Part shown: positions 8,830-18,391 of the stretch, one piece after another
Position numbering within the stretch: the stretch's first letter is position 1
Layout: every line of letters starts with the position of its first letter
Assembly: GCA_037447655.1 (NCBI GenBank)
Contig: JBBHKE010002564.1
Location: 1-26,428 of the forward strand
Source: Zygnema cylindricum
Taxonomy: Eukaryota > Streptophyta > Zygnematophyceae > Zygnematales > Zygnemataceae
Direction of reading: 5' to 3'
DNA length: 26,428 nucleotides
The notes under the pieces: model-generated
Databases searched by the model: none
What the model was told of the DNA's origin: nothing
The model's input: only the letters and a program-made list of their open reading frames with translations
Position numbers and translations under genes: made by a program

Positions 8830-9751
8830 CTAAAAAAGAAGCTATCAATCACCCTACTCAACAGCCAACTTCAACATGTAATAAAATGAAACTCAATAAA
8901 CTATGCAGACTCAAATTCTGCATAACAGTAGTAAACAGAGTGTAGAATCACTGCTCAAAGTTTCAACTCAATTGATCTTTCCAACCATAAGATATTCACA
9001 CCGCACACACACAAAAACTGCCTTAGTAGATTAATATCCCAAAACTTGGATATTCACAATTTGTTAAGTCTTAAACTATATACTCACAATGAGTATCTAC
9101 TGGTCACACTAATCTAATTGCCTGTACTACAGTACTGTCCTATGTAACGACAAAGTACTAAAATTGTACTTAGTATTTTAAGAGTACTTCCAAAACCTAA
9201 TTTTGCCATTTCTCTAAATCTAAATAGTGCGGGCCTATTTTAAATTAGCTAAACTACAAATCCTTGTTTCCTGATATTTACAAATAAAAGGCCATACATT
9301 AAATTTTATTGGCGCTTAGTGAGTAGTGGTCCATAGCATCTGGCTGACTGTTGTCGTGTAGTACGAAGCACCTGATACCATCCAAGTGTGCTTCGTCATT
9401 TGTGGTCCCTTCTAAATCACGTCCGTCAATTCAATGTCAATCAACAACCCTTCTTGGCTGACCGTACCATAGTGTTCCAGATATGCGGTTTGCATTCCCT
9501 TCGTTCGATTTCATTAATCCGCTTATTAATCTCTCGATAGGTGTAACTAGTCATCAGCGCTACTCCGTGAAACTTGAAACACATTTTTCGCCGACGCATG
9601 TCGAACTGAACGTACAGTACACTGTCTTAGTCTTCTGTTACTGTAACACTATTTGAGGTAAGTATTACACGTATTCATTTCCCAATATATTTGAAGTCCT
9701 TAATTCCTCCTCACAACTCTATCTACTAAGTAAAGATTTCCAATATCAACA
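8830..9751 (-). repeat. LTR-A and leader, 5' end of Copia-2
   Basis: The LTR begins at 9751 on the minus strand (TGTTGATATTGGAAATC) and runs to the leader before gag. The exact LTR/leader border is not certain; the conserved TATCTTATGG at about 8985-8995 in all copies is a candidate for the region just after the LTR. Shared marks are a hairpin with ACGAAGCAC arms (9363-9396) and the TATA-side palindrome (9080-9096). It faces away from the LTR-A at 11959, head to head. Confidence 0.8.
9080..9096 (-). promoter_or_regulatory. Palindrome beside TATA box, LTR-A copy 2
   Basis: ATACTCACAATGAGTAT on the plus strand: arms ATACTCA and TGAGTAT around three bases. It overlaps a TATATAG-type core promoter on the minus strand. 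It is the same element as at 12624-12640 and 22160-22176, with the centre altered. Confidence 0.55.
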
Positions 9752-10373
9752 AGATATAACACTCATAAGTTTCCCAAAAACTGTTTGCAATTTTAAAACT
9801 TGGAAGTTAGGATACATAAAATGTTATACATTCTAATTCTTATACCTGTGTCGTATTGACAATACATGTGTACCTGAGAGGTATGCTAAACAACGAAGCT
9901 AACACTAATCTGTCAAGCTACTGCTGAGCTACCATTAAAGCTAATCAGCAATACTCAGAATCTATACCAAGTAATTGTATAATACATTTGGCGGCTAAGT
10001 ACAACGTGATCATCCTATGAATCTCGTCCGTTGACTAGATTCATGTCCATCGCATTTGCTTTATACTGTACTGAATCACATTATGATATCCCCGACTGCG
10101 TTGTCCGTCTTACCATATCAACAGTAATCGTAGTTGCGTTGTACTGTGTGTGTTGCAGTTGCGTCATCTTTTTGCGTCGCAATTGCGTTGTCCCAGCGGA
10201 TGTGTGACATGTGTATATGGTTTTAAGTGCCTTTCCAAAACATGTAATGAGCTTTAAGTGACGACGCGTGTCACTGTAGATTTATCTTCTTGTCGTCACA
10301 ATAATTTACTAAAACTTAAAGCTTTTCGAAATCAACAATTTCCACCCTGGTATCTTTTTTGCATAATCTTTTG
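9752..10373 (-). repeat. Diverged LTR-A-like stretch, otherwise unassigned
   Basis: No coding region is recognisable. On the minus strand it has short matches, in the right order, to LTR-A: GACACGCGTCG at about 10260-10270 (compare 12104) and ACGGACGAGATT at about 10020-10035 (compare 20569-20580). It may be a very old LTR-A relative into which Copia-2 inserted. It also has a cluster of GTTGCG/TTGCGT words at about 10130-10195. Confidence is low. Confidence 0.35.
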
Positions 10374-11212
10374 TTACCTCTTTACCAAAAATTCCTCATA
10401 ACCTCTATATTTAGCCAACTCAACATTGGCCTCAGCTTGCTCTTCGACATTTGTTAAAATCCTCTGAAGCATTGTCTGAAAATCTTCCATTATTATGGAG
10501 TTTGAATGTGTCCCAAATACATCACTTTGGTACTTTGGATCGAGTACAAAGTTGATTGAATACATTGGGCTATGTGCCGTCTTCCACCTTGCCATCGAAG
10601 ATGTCTTCATCTCCTCCAAAATGTGCATGCCTATCAAATTTCTATCTCCTCCACCGCAAGATAATTTTTACACAATCTGTTCAATTATATCAAAACCGTG
10701 ATAAACCTTTCCTCACATTCGGGGCACCTTTGTCACACTCCCTCATCAACCGCACCACAAGCTTTCAAAATGTCACAGCCTATGTCTTGCTCCTCAAAAA
10801 CTTTGGGATTAGAATGTGTCACCTAATCTAAGCCTCCTCGATCTTTTACATAACCTTGCCCATCCATTCTTTGTATTTATCGTCAAAAATTAAGGGCTCT
10901 AGGCTCTCCTTCACTTCTAAAAACCTCTATAGCATAACAAAATTCGTAACAAAAAACCTTTAGAACATGATAAAATTCGTAGCAAATCAAGTTAGTGTAG
11001 GTTTCAGAAGCTGAACTTTAAGGATGTTATTGAACATGGCTTCACTCATGCCATGATTCACAAAGAGCAAGTTCTAATTCTTGCACTCTTCACATTACTA
11101 AGAGGGTGGTTTCTGAACTTTTTGGCTCGAGCGTTGTGTTCGAAGTTGCAAGAGATACAGATACATAATAAGTTGTTTCCAAAAATCCCACCGTTTGGAG
11201 CCTTAACGTGCT
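10374..11212 (-). pseudogene. hAT-family transposase remnant with BED finger
   Basis: On the minus strand, 11212 to 11066 encodes a BED-type zinc finger pattern: CISCNFEHNARAKKFRNH, then a Cys after SARIRT, giving C-x2-C ... H ... C with the basic stretch between. Near 10850-10920 is FLEVKESLEPLIFDDKYKEW, like the region before the catalytic core in plant-type hAT transposases. From 10637 is MHILEEMKTSSMARWKTAHS, then INFVLDPKYQ, which fits the conserved RW...PLH...LNP block. The middle and C-terminal dimerisation domains are missing or unreadable and there are several stops. A DNA transposon remnant is the best explanation; terminal inverted repeats were not found. Confidence 0.6.
10919..10983. 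repeat. Imperfect 2 x ~33-bp tandem repeat
   Basis: Units 10919-10950 and 10951-10983 share AAAAACCT...A..ATAAAATTCGTA-type sequence with several substitutions. It lies within the hAT remnant and adds a repeated segment to its minus-strand reading. Confidence 0.6.
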
Positions 11213-11575
11213 TCCACTATACTCCTCGTGTAGTTCTTTTTGGCATGGTTGCTTTTTTTGAGGTTCGTAAATGCTTCAACGTCTTCAATGGTACTTCTAG
11301 TGGCCTCTTCCGTGTCGTCTGCAATGAGACCTTTCTTATAGAGGAGATTTGATGACGGCTTCTCTATAGAAAAAATACATGTAAAAAGAGGTCGTACAGA
11401 AATTCAAACTTACCCCGCGCAAATGGTGGAACGTCTTTTTCCTAAAATTTTGAAAAAAAAGTTCTGATTTTTGTTTTTTTTTTTTTTGTCAAAATATAAC
11501 TGTGTCACAAAATATAATATTTGCCAAGACTTGAAACTGGCCCAACAAATCATCCTGTTTGCCTATTAATGGGAC
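11213..11575. other. Unassigned AT-rich stretch
   Basis: I see no coding region here. It holds a run of about 15-17 T near 11470-11487. Just before LTR-B1 lies a weak purine stretch, ATTAATGGGACG, comparable to ATTATGGGGAG before the LTR-B1 at 17149, so the last part may be the 3' untranslated tail of a lost copia. Confidence 0.4.
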
Positions 11576-11958
11576 GTCCGTAATATTAAAAATAAAGAAA
11601 AAGGTAATTGCCATCATAGTTATTATTATCAAGGGCAAAGACATAATAAAAGTCGTAAGAAAATAGAGGCCATGGTTGTCTATGGCAGCGGAGGCTTAGA
11701 GAGAGAGAGAGATAAATAGGACCACAACAAAAAAGGTGACCCTATCGATATTTGATCCTAGGTCTAACGAAGTATAAAAGTAGACTTCCGCCTTATCTGG
11801 TAAGTCGTGCAAGAGTCGTTGCGGATATAGGGTTTGATAACTATTTAAACCATTCACATTGCTACAAATCATTAAACAAGATTTGACATATATTTGACAG
11901 AATATGATGGTTGCAAATAACATTCTACATTTTGTCTAAAATGAACAAACCTCATTTT
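11576..11958 (+). repeat. LTR-B1 fragment (5' third)
   Basis: It matches the minus-strand LTR-B1 from 17149 downward: AATAAAGAAAAAGGTAATT, then GAGGCCATGG, the GA-rich run AGAGAGAGAGAGAT, GGACCACA and AAAAAAGGTGACCC. It stops at 11958, exactly where LTR-A begins with TGTTGAAAATT, so Copia-3 probably inserted into it. The remainder of this LTR is not found beyond Copia-3. Confidence 0.75.
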
Positions 11959-12333
11959 TGTTGAAAATTTAAAATCTTTAGAAATGGCTGTGAGGGGAAA
12001 CTAAAATAACTTAATATATTTTCTACGATATCTGCTGCTGTACATACTTTAATTAGTGTTACAGTAGCAAAAGTGAAAATAGAGTATATTGTACTTTTTC
12101 AGGGACACGCGTCGGCAAGAGAAACGTATGCAGGTTTTACAGAGTGGCGCGGACAATCAGTTACACGAGTCACGCAGGAAACTATTAGATCCATCGGATC
12201 GGATGAACAAAATATGAATCGATTATTTTGGAAATATATGGTACGGTTTGACGTTATGATCGTTGATTACATTCGTGCCAACGGACACGATTCACCTAAG
12301 ACCACAAACGTGATTAATGTGGGATCACAAGTG

Positions 12334-12355
12334 ACGAAGTATTCAGGTGCTTCGT
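12334..12355. other. Hairpin in LTR-A U3
   Basis: Arms ACGAAGTA and TGCTTCGT (one G-U pair) around six bases. The same hairpin is perfect, with 9-bp arms, in the copy at 22420-22441, and has a longer loop at 9363-9396. Confidence 0.6.
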
Positions 12356-12623
12356 ACTACACTGCCACAGTCGCCTGTACTTTAGCGACTATGGCTGACT
12401 AAGCACCTGGAGCATTTTTTGTACGGTTCGCTATTTGTGAATATTTGGAAAACATTGTTTTGTAGTTTAGTGTAATAAAAAATAGTGTTTCATTAATTAG
12501 GTCTTTGGAAAATTATAACTAGGTTTTGGAGGTACTCACGGTACAGTAAAGTACAGGCTAGATACTTTGTCATAAGTCAAGATAGTCTTGTAGTACGGTT
12601 ACACAAATTAGTGTGACCAGTAG

Positions 12624-12643
12624 ATACTCACTGTGAGTATATA
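12624..12643 (+). promoter_or_regulatory. Palindrome ATACTCACTGTGAGTAT overlapping TATA box
   Basis: 12624-12640 is a perfect palindrome with 8-bp arms around one base. Its right arm runs into TATATAG, the likely core promoter. It is present in five LTR-A copies (this one, 9080, 22160, and decayed at 4043 and about 20906). A dimeric DNA-binding protein site or an RNA stem at the transcript start are both possible. Confidence 0.6.
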
Positions 12644-12895
12644 GTTTAGGACTTAGCCAATTTTGTAGCGTCCAGTTTTGGGAATATGATTTTCTAAGAG
12701 CAATTTTTGTGAAACTTCCACACATCATATCTTATGGTTTTCTAAAAATTATAGGCTACTATTTCGGGAATGGTCAGTTTAATGTGTTGTGTATTAGTGT
12801 CCCAAATTTGAGGCCTATTGGCTTTTTGTGTAATATTTTGTGTTGAATCAAAGTTGGTTGTTGAGGAGGTGTTTTGATAGCTGTTGATGTTATTA

Positions 12896-13690
12896 ATGTC
12901 TACTTCCCCTACTACTGCTAGTTCCCCTCCTGCAAGGGTGGTTGTAGAACAAGAGGTTATGGGTCTCTCGTCAAGAATTAGTATCTTTAATGGCCAAAAT
13001 TATACGTACTGGGCGACGATGGTTGAATCCTCGTTTGAAACTGCTGACTTATTAGGGGTCTTGAATGGCTCTCTTGATGAAAAAGATCCGATATGGGCGA
13101 AAAAGAATTCAATGGCCAGGAACAATCTGATATGTGTATTTCAAAAAATCTGGTCATGTCTCGCCTAAAAATGAAGAAGACAAAGGATATTTTGACATCA
13201 CTGAAATCTGCTTTTGAGGAAGCGAATGTCGAAGACAAGCTCTTGGTGGCTTGAAAAATTTGGGGGTACAAATACTATGGGGGGAACTATGGTCGAGTAT
13301 TGTGACAACTTTCGTGCACTTATTGAGGGGTCATTTCCTGAGTTTCAGCATGCAGTTTTGCTTATTAGAGGACTTTGTAGTAGCATGAAAGGTGTGTCTG
13401 CTCAGTTAAAGAGTCATGATAAAGCTAGTTTGTCATTTCAATTAGCATACAATCTTAGATTGGAGGAAGGGTCTAATACTAAACTCTTTGAAGGAGAAGG
13501 AAAGGTTGAAGCTTTTGCCACAGACTTTGACAAAAATGAAATCATTTGAACTATAATCATAATCAGTTTAATCAATTTAATCAGGGGCCAAATAAACAAA
13601 TCTTCAACTGTTTTTTTTTATTTTTTTGAGAAGGGTCATGGATACAGGTACTGTCCCAAGCTGAAAAAGGCTAATGAGACAGGTTTATAC
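12896..13690 (+). pseudogene. Copia-3 gag with zinc knuckle (broken)
   Basis: The family start MSTSPTTASSPPARVVVEQE is at 12896; the ATGs slightly upstream are in leader sequence. VMGLSSRISIFNGQNYTYW and LLGVLNGSLDEKDPIWAKK follow. A frameshift near 13130 and a stop near 13254 precede the second half, IWGYKYYGGTMVEYCDN region and MKGVSAQLKSHDKASLSFQL, open to 13549. The zinc knuckle is near 13605-13665 (C-F-[FY] ... EKGHGYRYCPKLKKA), broken by a T-rich run and a TGA. The 3' half is the best preserved of the three related gags here. Confidence 0.87.
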
Positions 13691-14110
13691 AGGCCGGGTT
13701 AGCACCAAAGCCAAGATCACAAGGCTTTTTTGGAAATCCTACTTGTGGAAATGTTCTCTTTTCAGCTTCTACAACTGATGCAGATGAATCTTTCAGCTTT
13801 GATGAGCAAGGGGACGCGAAGTTATTTGCTATGGTGGCAGCAATGGAGGGTCTCAAGGATGCAGGATGGATCATGGACACGGGAGCATCGGCCCACAAGT
13901 GCTAGAACAAGGCGGCTTTTACAAATTTGCAGCAAATGCCTCCAAAGAGTATATACTATGCTTGTGGGATGAGTGTTCAAACCTCAGCTAAGGGTGATGT
14001 ATCTTAAATGGTAGATGTGGGGGGAAAGTTGGTAGAGAGAACTCTTCACAATGTTTTGTATTTTCCAAATTTTAAAAATAATATTTTCTCTACATCCTTA
14101 GTGGAGAGCA
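13691..14110 (+). pseudogene. Copia-3 aspartic protease (broken)
   Basis: AKLFAMVAAMEGLKDAG leads into the active site WIMDTGASAHKC at about 13867-13903, followed by a TAG where the sisters have Trp (CWNK). ACGMSVQTSAKGDVS, a stop, then MVDVGGKLVERTLHNVLY continue the domain. The catalytic DTG is intact. The same order is seen in Copia-2, where the frame is open. Confidence 0.87.
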
Positions 14111-15120
14111 AAGGCTTTTAAGTGATTCTGAAAGGAGGTAGACATGTTGTTAGCAAGAAAAAAAAAATAGCAATATCACGAACTAGAGATGCTTGCAAAA
14201 TGTACCAAATGGACATGGTTGAATATAAGGAAAATGATGTTCTCTACTCCGGTGTCCAATCTGATAATGAGTTGTGGCATAAAGATTAGGACACATGAAT
14301 TATGATTGTCTAAAAAAAATGGTGAATTCAGGAAATGTTGATGGAATTTCTCTCACCTCTCATCCTAAAAAATCATGTGATGGTTGTTCACTTGGTAAGA
14401 TCCACAGATTGCCATTTCCACAGGAAATAAACCACGAAAAGAGTTCTGCAGCTAATACATTCTGATTTTCTCGGTCTTTCACAAGTGGCTTCAGCTGGAG
14501 GCGTCCACTATATGGTTACATTCATAGATGACTACTCAAGGTACACCAAAGTTTACTTCATGCAACATAAAAATGAAGTGTTTACTCACTTCAAGCACCA
14601 CAAATCGTGGGCGGAAAAACTTCATGCGGTTACGATCTAGGCGTTGAGATCAGACAATTGGGGAGAATACACATCGAAGGAATTCGACAAATTTCTCCTT
14701 CAGGAATGTATCATTCACAATCTTACAGATCCATGTACACCGAAATAGAATGGTGTTTTTGAGAGACTAAATAGGACAGTTACAAAAAGTGCTCGGTCCA
14801 TGCTTGTAGATAAAGGGCTAGATTTGAAATTTTGGGCACAAACACTTAATTGTGTTGTATATATTAAAGACATAATTGCTTCTAGATCTATTAGCACTAC
14901 ACCTAATGAGCTTTGGACAGGAGTAAAACCTGATATTAGTCACTTTAAGATCTTAGGTAGGAAGTGCTTTATTTTTGACACTTCACACGATAGATGGAAA
15001 AGGGAGGCTAAGGGCTTACTTGGGATATTCATGGGGTATGACGATAATGCAGAAGGGTTTAGAGTTTATATACTTGAGAAAGAAAAAGTGATTATCTCTA
15101 GAAATATCTAGATTGAAGAT
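14111..15120 (+). pseudogene. Copia-3 integrase (broken)
   Basis: DACKMYQMDMVEYKENDVLY leads to NELWHKD, where a frameshift and stops destroy the first zinc motif. The CDGC pair is still visible near 14375-14395. The first catalytic Asp is in QLIHSDFLGLSQVASAGG (about 14450), the second in ALRSDNWGEYTSKEFDKFLL (about 14645-14700), and the Glu in GVFERLNRTVTKSARSML (about 14755-14810). An open stretch from 14800 carries the C-terminal copia block KPDISHFKILGRKCFIFD and RKGLLGIFMGYDD-type residues, ending at a TAG (15109). Confidence 0.88.
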
Positions 15121-15566
15121 TATCAAGATTTGGTTGACTTATTTAAAGTGCCAGATCATCAAGAAAAGGAAAAACAAAAATATGTTATTTTTCACCATAC
15201 ACAACGAGTCTACTTTCCACCGGCAAATGGGACACCTCTTCCTTTTATTCCCCTAGTGCCTTCGCAAGATGCTTCACCCCAAGTGACAACTCAGGTGGAA
15301 AGAACTGCTACAAAATCAGTACCAAACCAGGTTACGGTTCAAACAAAGCAAAAAAATGAGAGGTTGTCGACGATTTCGACCTCAAAATTTATAGGGGGAA
15401 AGAGATCTAGCAGCCGTCTGCAAACAAGCTCTCACTTTGTTTTTTTTGTAGCTACAAAGGAGCCTCTAAAAATTCAAGAGGCCTTCTCATCACTTGAGAG
15501 AAATCAGTGAATCGAGGCGGCAAACGATAAATTAAAGTCAATTATGGAAGCACAGCCGTGGGAGCT
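15121..15566 (+). pseudogene. Copia-3 integrase-RT linker and first RT residues
   Basis: An open run to 15508 encodes the low-complexity linker (YFPPANGTPLPFIPLVPSQ ... LSTISTSKFIGGKRSSSRL), then KEPLKIQEAFSSLERNQ, a stop, and EAANDKLKSIMEAQPWEL, the very start of RT. There it stops abruptly and the sequence becomes a different element. The rest of RT, RNase H and the 3' LTR are missing. Confidence 0.85.
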
Positions 15567-15576
15567 CAAACGATAA

Positions 15577-16130
15577 TCCAAAAATGTGGAAGTTGGATCC
15601 TAAAGAAATGTTAAGGATCTTAGTAAGATATAACGATCAAGCCAAAAGTTATAGTGTATGACTTAGGATAACAAGATGTACAAGTAGCTAGTAACATCAT
15701 TATAAAATGGGAGGGAGAGTTCTTCGATGTCTTCACAACAGATAAGGAAAAATATACGAATATGTATCAAAATTTCACCCTATTGAATCAGATAGGCTGA
15801 TACAAAAATCAACTCCCGATAAAGATGAATCACAGTAAAATTCTAATCTACAATAAAAGAGCTGACCAAAATAATGTCCCAAAGATAACAAAATTGGGAA
15901 GATTGGGGGTTAGACCTTCCGTACGTGGTTAACTATTTCTAAAAGGGACACGAACAAACTCTAGGAACAAGAGATGTAACCATGTGTTTGCTTTCTCGAC
16001 TCATTCATGTGAACCTTTGACACTAACAAAAGCAATGAGTTGTGAAGAGCTACACATGGATAAAGAGTCTCGTGGTGGGACTTTTGAAAAACTCGTTAAA
16101 ACTCGCTTAGACTTTTATGTACGGTAAACT
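15577..16130 (+). pseudogene. Integrase tail and linker of another copia lineage
   Basis: KMWKLDPKEMLRILVRYND followed by QAKSYSV, then in another frame DVQVASNIIIKWEGEFFDVF, is the copia integrase C-terminal block (compare RKMEPKGLSGILFRYDDHS in Copia-1). Downstream, CEPLTLTKAMSCEELHMDK resembles the segment before RT (EPTTYKEAL...W..AM type). The wording differs from Copia-3, so this comes from another lineage and was joined at about 15567-15577. After about 16130 I recognise nothing until LTR-B1. Confidence 0.65.
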
Positions 16131-16258
16131 AAATGGATAAGTACAACAAAATGTAAAAAAAAATCACAGTTTTTTATGATTTTTTAGGGAATTGTTCATG
16201 TGCCTATGTTTGTACGTTTTTCGTCAAATAAACCCTCACCAACAATTTTCGTTTAAAT

Positions 16259-17149
16259 GACAGACCCGCTTAAACAAAGCCTTAGTGATAACCCTGACCC
16301 ACTACGGTTTACTAAGGAATATCTGCCACCCATGTAAGCAAAAACTATGGCAAGCTTCACCTCTATGAGGAAAAGACTTCCGTGAGTCGAACGCAAAAAA
16401 AATCTCTAAATTTGATGCCCTAAGCAATTAATGGTTGTTCAAAGACATCAAATTTATACAAGTGGTCTCTCAAAGAAAGAGCTTCCAAAGAACTCTAAGT
16501 CTAAAATACCTACTCTCAAAGTCTACTAACTAAACCCTAACGTATTACGACTTATGTACAAATTTTACTAGTCGCCAAAAAAAATTGCACGTCAACTGTA
16601 CAACACCACTAAAGATGGTATAACTTCAATGTTTAAAGCCATGGATGTGTCTTGTCTTCCTCCGCCGACCTCTCGCGACCTACCACGTGTCACTTTGTGG
16701 TTAATTTAGCGTAAGGCGCCAAAAAGGCCATTTGGGGCTGTCAGTGCACACGGAAGCCGTCCGCTCTTGAAATGTCTTACTTTCGATTTAAAAAGCGCAC
16801 CGAATGTTATTTGCAGCCGTCGTGCTCCGTCAATTATATATCAAATGCCATTTAATGATTTATAGCTCTGTGAATGGTTTAAATACTTGTTTAAAAACCG
16901 CCCTATATCTACAACAAATCTTCTACGACTTAACGTATACGGTGGACATATACTTCTGTACTTTGTAAGATGTAGGATCAAATCACGATTGGGTCACCTT
17001 TTTTGGTGTGGTCCTTTCTATCTCTCTCTCTCTCTTAGCCTCTGCTGCCATAGAGAGCCATGGCCTCTCTTCCCTTACGACTTGTATTCTCTCTCTCGCT
17101 TTGAGAATAATAAGTAGGACAGGAATTACCTTTTTCTTTAATTTCAACA
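16259..17149 (-). repeat. LTR-B1, 3' LTR of Copia-4
   Basis: It begins TGTTGAAATTAAAG at 17149 on the minus strand, directly after the purine tract ATTATGGGGAG, and probably ends at CA near 16259. It contains a CT/GA microsatellite (about 17023-17036), CCATGG, the G-box block CCACGTGTCAC (16683-16693) and a TATA box (16452-16458). Matching copies are 11576-11958 and 21266-21845. The 3' end is less certain than the 5' end. Confidence 0.75.
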
Positions 17150-17321
17150 CTCCCCATAATTCCTAACTGTTTTTAGTTATAGGCCTTTTTCTTTTTTGCA
17201 ATGAATGAGTTTAAGCAAAGGGACAGAATTAGTCATCATATCGGCTATCATTTGCCTTTCTGGTTCATACATCAATTTGACAATTTTATTTCCACTTTCT
17301 CTTAACAAACCTTAGCTAAAT
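17150..17321 (-). pseudogene. Copia-4 RNase H, C-terminal piece
   Basis: On the minus strand, the frame around KLMYEPERQMIADMMTNSVP and LLKLIHC matches the copia RNase H tail (..L.Y.P...M.ADI.TK....). It is followed within about 40 bp by the purine tract and LTR-B1. Its upstream part is on the far side of a solo LTR (17322-18391). Confidence 0.8.
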
Positions 17322-18391
17322 TGTTGAAAAAGTTATTTTCTATTTTCTCTCTTTTATCAGTCTGTCTATGAAGGTTCTTAAGTCCTCACACTTGTCGTAG
17401 TCACTGAGGACTCAAAGACAGCCATCGGTGCCTCAAGTAGTTAAGAAAACAGGCTTAGTAGCGAAGGCACAACTCTTAGCAAAACTTAGGCGTCCAAACC
17501 AGCATTTGATCTTATGTATTAAAAGATGACCATCGTACGGCGTAGCCTTCCGCCTTATCCGTTAAGTCTTGATGAAGCGTTATGTGCATGGGATGTGAAT
17601 AGTATTTAAGTATGTACCTTTTCAAATACTCCAATTGACGGATTAAAATACGGAGGCATACACGAAACGACTTTGAATTTCAACGGACAGGATTAATTGC
17701 CCACTTCAGATCGGACGACTCACAATGGAGCTGACGCACTAGAGTGGTCTTTTCGCGGTTTATGAGCTTATGTTTGTGGATAACACGTGGCAAACCATGG
17801 GTGGTTGGCAAACATTACGAGAAGAGCGACCATGGCTCAAGAACTAACATGCGTCAGCGCATCAACCATGTCGTACCATGGTTGTATAAGAAGTACCGCG
17901 GCACCTGTACTTCTCGTACTTTACAATTTTGTGGCACTTCATGTACTTTGTAGTTTTGTGATTTGGTGACAACGTATCTACCATGCTGTACCATGGTTGT
18001 AGAAGAAGTACCGCGGCAGTTGTACTTCGTGTACTTTACAGTATTGTGATTTGTTGAGTACAGTAGTTGTAAAGGGGAGTTGTAAAAGGGTTCAGCGAGG
18101 GAATTATGATTTAGACTTTTTTGATGCACCTCTCTCTCATAGACCTTTTGTATTTATATTCCATCTTTGGCAGGCCATAACTTAATGCTTAGGGGAGCAG
18201 ATATTAAAATTATTGAAATTATTTTTGCGTCAGTCTTAAGAGAGTCAGGCCTTCAAAGAAGTGAAGTTGGTTAGAGCTCTTGTATGAGCGTGTGGCTTTA
18301 ATTTGGTCTTAAAGTCATAGGGGCTAATATTATCCTATTGGCTTCATAAAATTTGGACATCGTGTGTGCCAATGGAGGTCACTGAATTACA
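17322..18391 (+). mobile_element. Solo LTR-B2 inserted in Copia-4 RNase H
   Basis: It starts TGTTGAAAAAGTTATTTTC and ends GAGGTCACTGAATTACA, the LTR-B2 ends. Flanking 5-base sequences TAAAT (17317-17321) and TTAAT (18392-18396) differ by one base, as expected for an old target-site duplication. On either side the minus strand reads into the two halves of one RNase H, and the conserved DIKLRFVK-type motif is restored at the junction. No internal sequence is present, so this is a solo LTR left by LTR-LTR recombination. It carries a 115-bp-spaced duplication (17866-18048). Confidence 0.87.
17866..18048. repeat. Two ~68-bp repeats spaced 115 bp, each with a hairpin
   Basis: Units 17866-17933 and 17981-18048 are similar along their length. 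Each begins CCATG[TC][CT]GTACCATGG and holds a hairpin: AGAAGTAC/GTACTTCT (17889-17914) and GAAGTAC/GTACTTC (18005-18028). The other LTR-B2 copies have one unit (5350-5406). Confidence 0.75.

Larger units (their letters stand above)
11959..12895 (+). repeat. LTR-A and leader, 5' end of Copia-3
   Basis: It begins TGTTGAAAATTTAAAATC at 11959 and runs through U3, a TATA box (about 12638-12643) and the leader to the gag ATG at 12896. It is highly similar, inverted, to 21907-22860. If the LTR ends at the conserved CACATCA (12727) it is about 769 bp, but that border and the primer-binding site are not proven. Its open frame at 12073-12402 is not a gene; see the rejected list. Confidence 0.82.

Noticed and set aside
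8980-8996. TATCTTATGG conserved after each LTR-A, as the tRNA primer-binding site.
   Set aside because: The position fits, but I cannot match it to the 3' end of any tRNA, and the usual TGGTATCAGAGC of plant copia is absent. Left unassigned.
10495-10831. Plus-strand open frames of 68-91 codons.
   Set aside because: They are antisense to the hAT transposase blocks on the minus strand, which have family motifs while these do not.
11471-11487. Long T-run as a poly(A) tail of a retroposed gene or LINE.
   Set aside because: No LINE reverse transcriptase, endonuclease or processed gene sequence lies next to it and no target duplication is visible.
12073-12402. A 109-codon open frame in LTR-A whose protein resembles the minus-strand frame at 22373-22690 (shared words such as LFWKYMV, MIVDY, SGASYY), suggesting a hidden gene.
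   Set aside because: I compared the last 68 or so codons by eye. Differences fall about equally on codon positions 1, 2 and 3 (roughly 12, 10 and 11), so there is no sign of selection on a protein. The similarity is that of two LTR copies, and the third and fourth copies (9400, 20500) do not keep the frame.
17744-18129. Overlapping frames of 60-91 codons with repeated words.
   Set aside because: They come from the 115-bp duplication inside the solo LTR, not from a gene.
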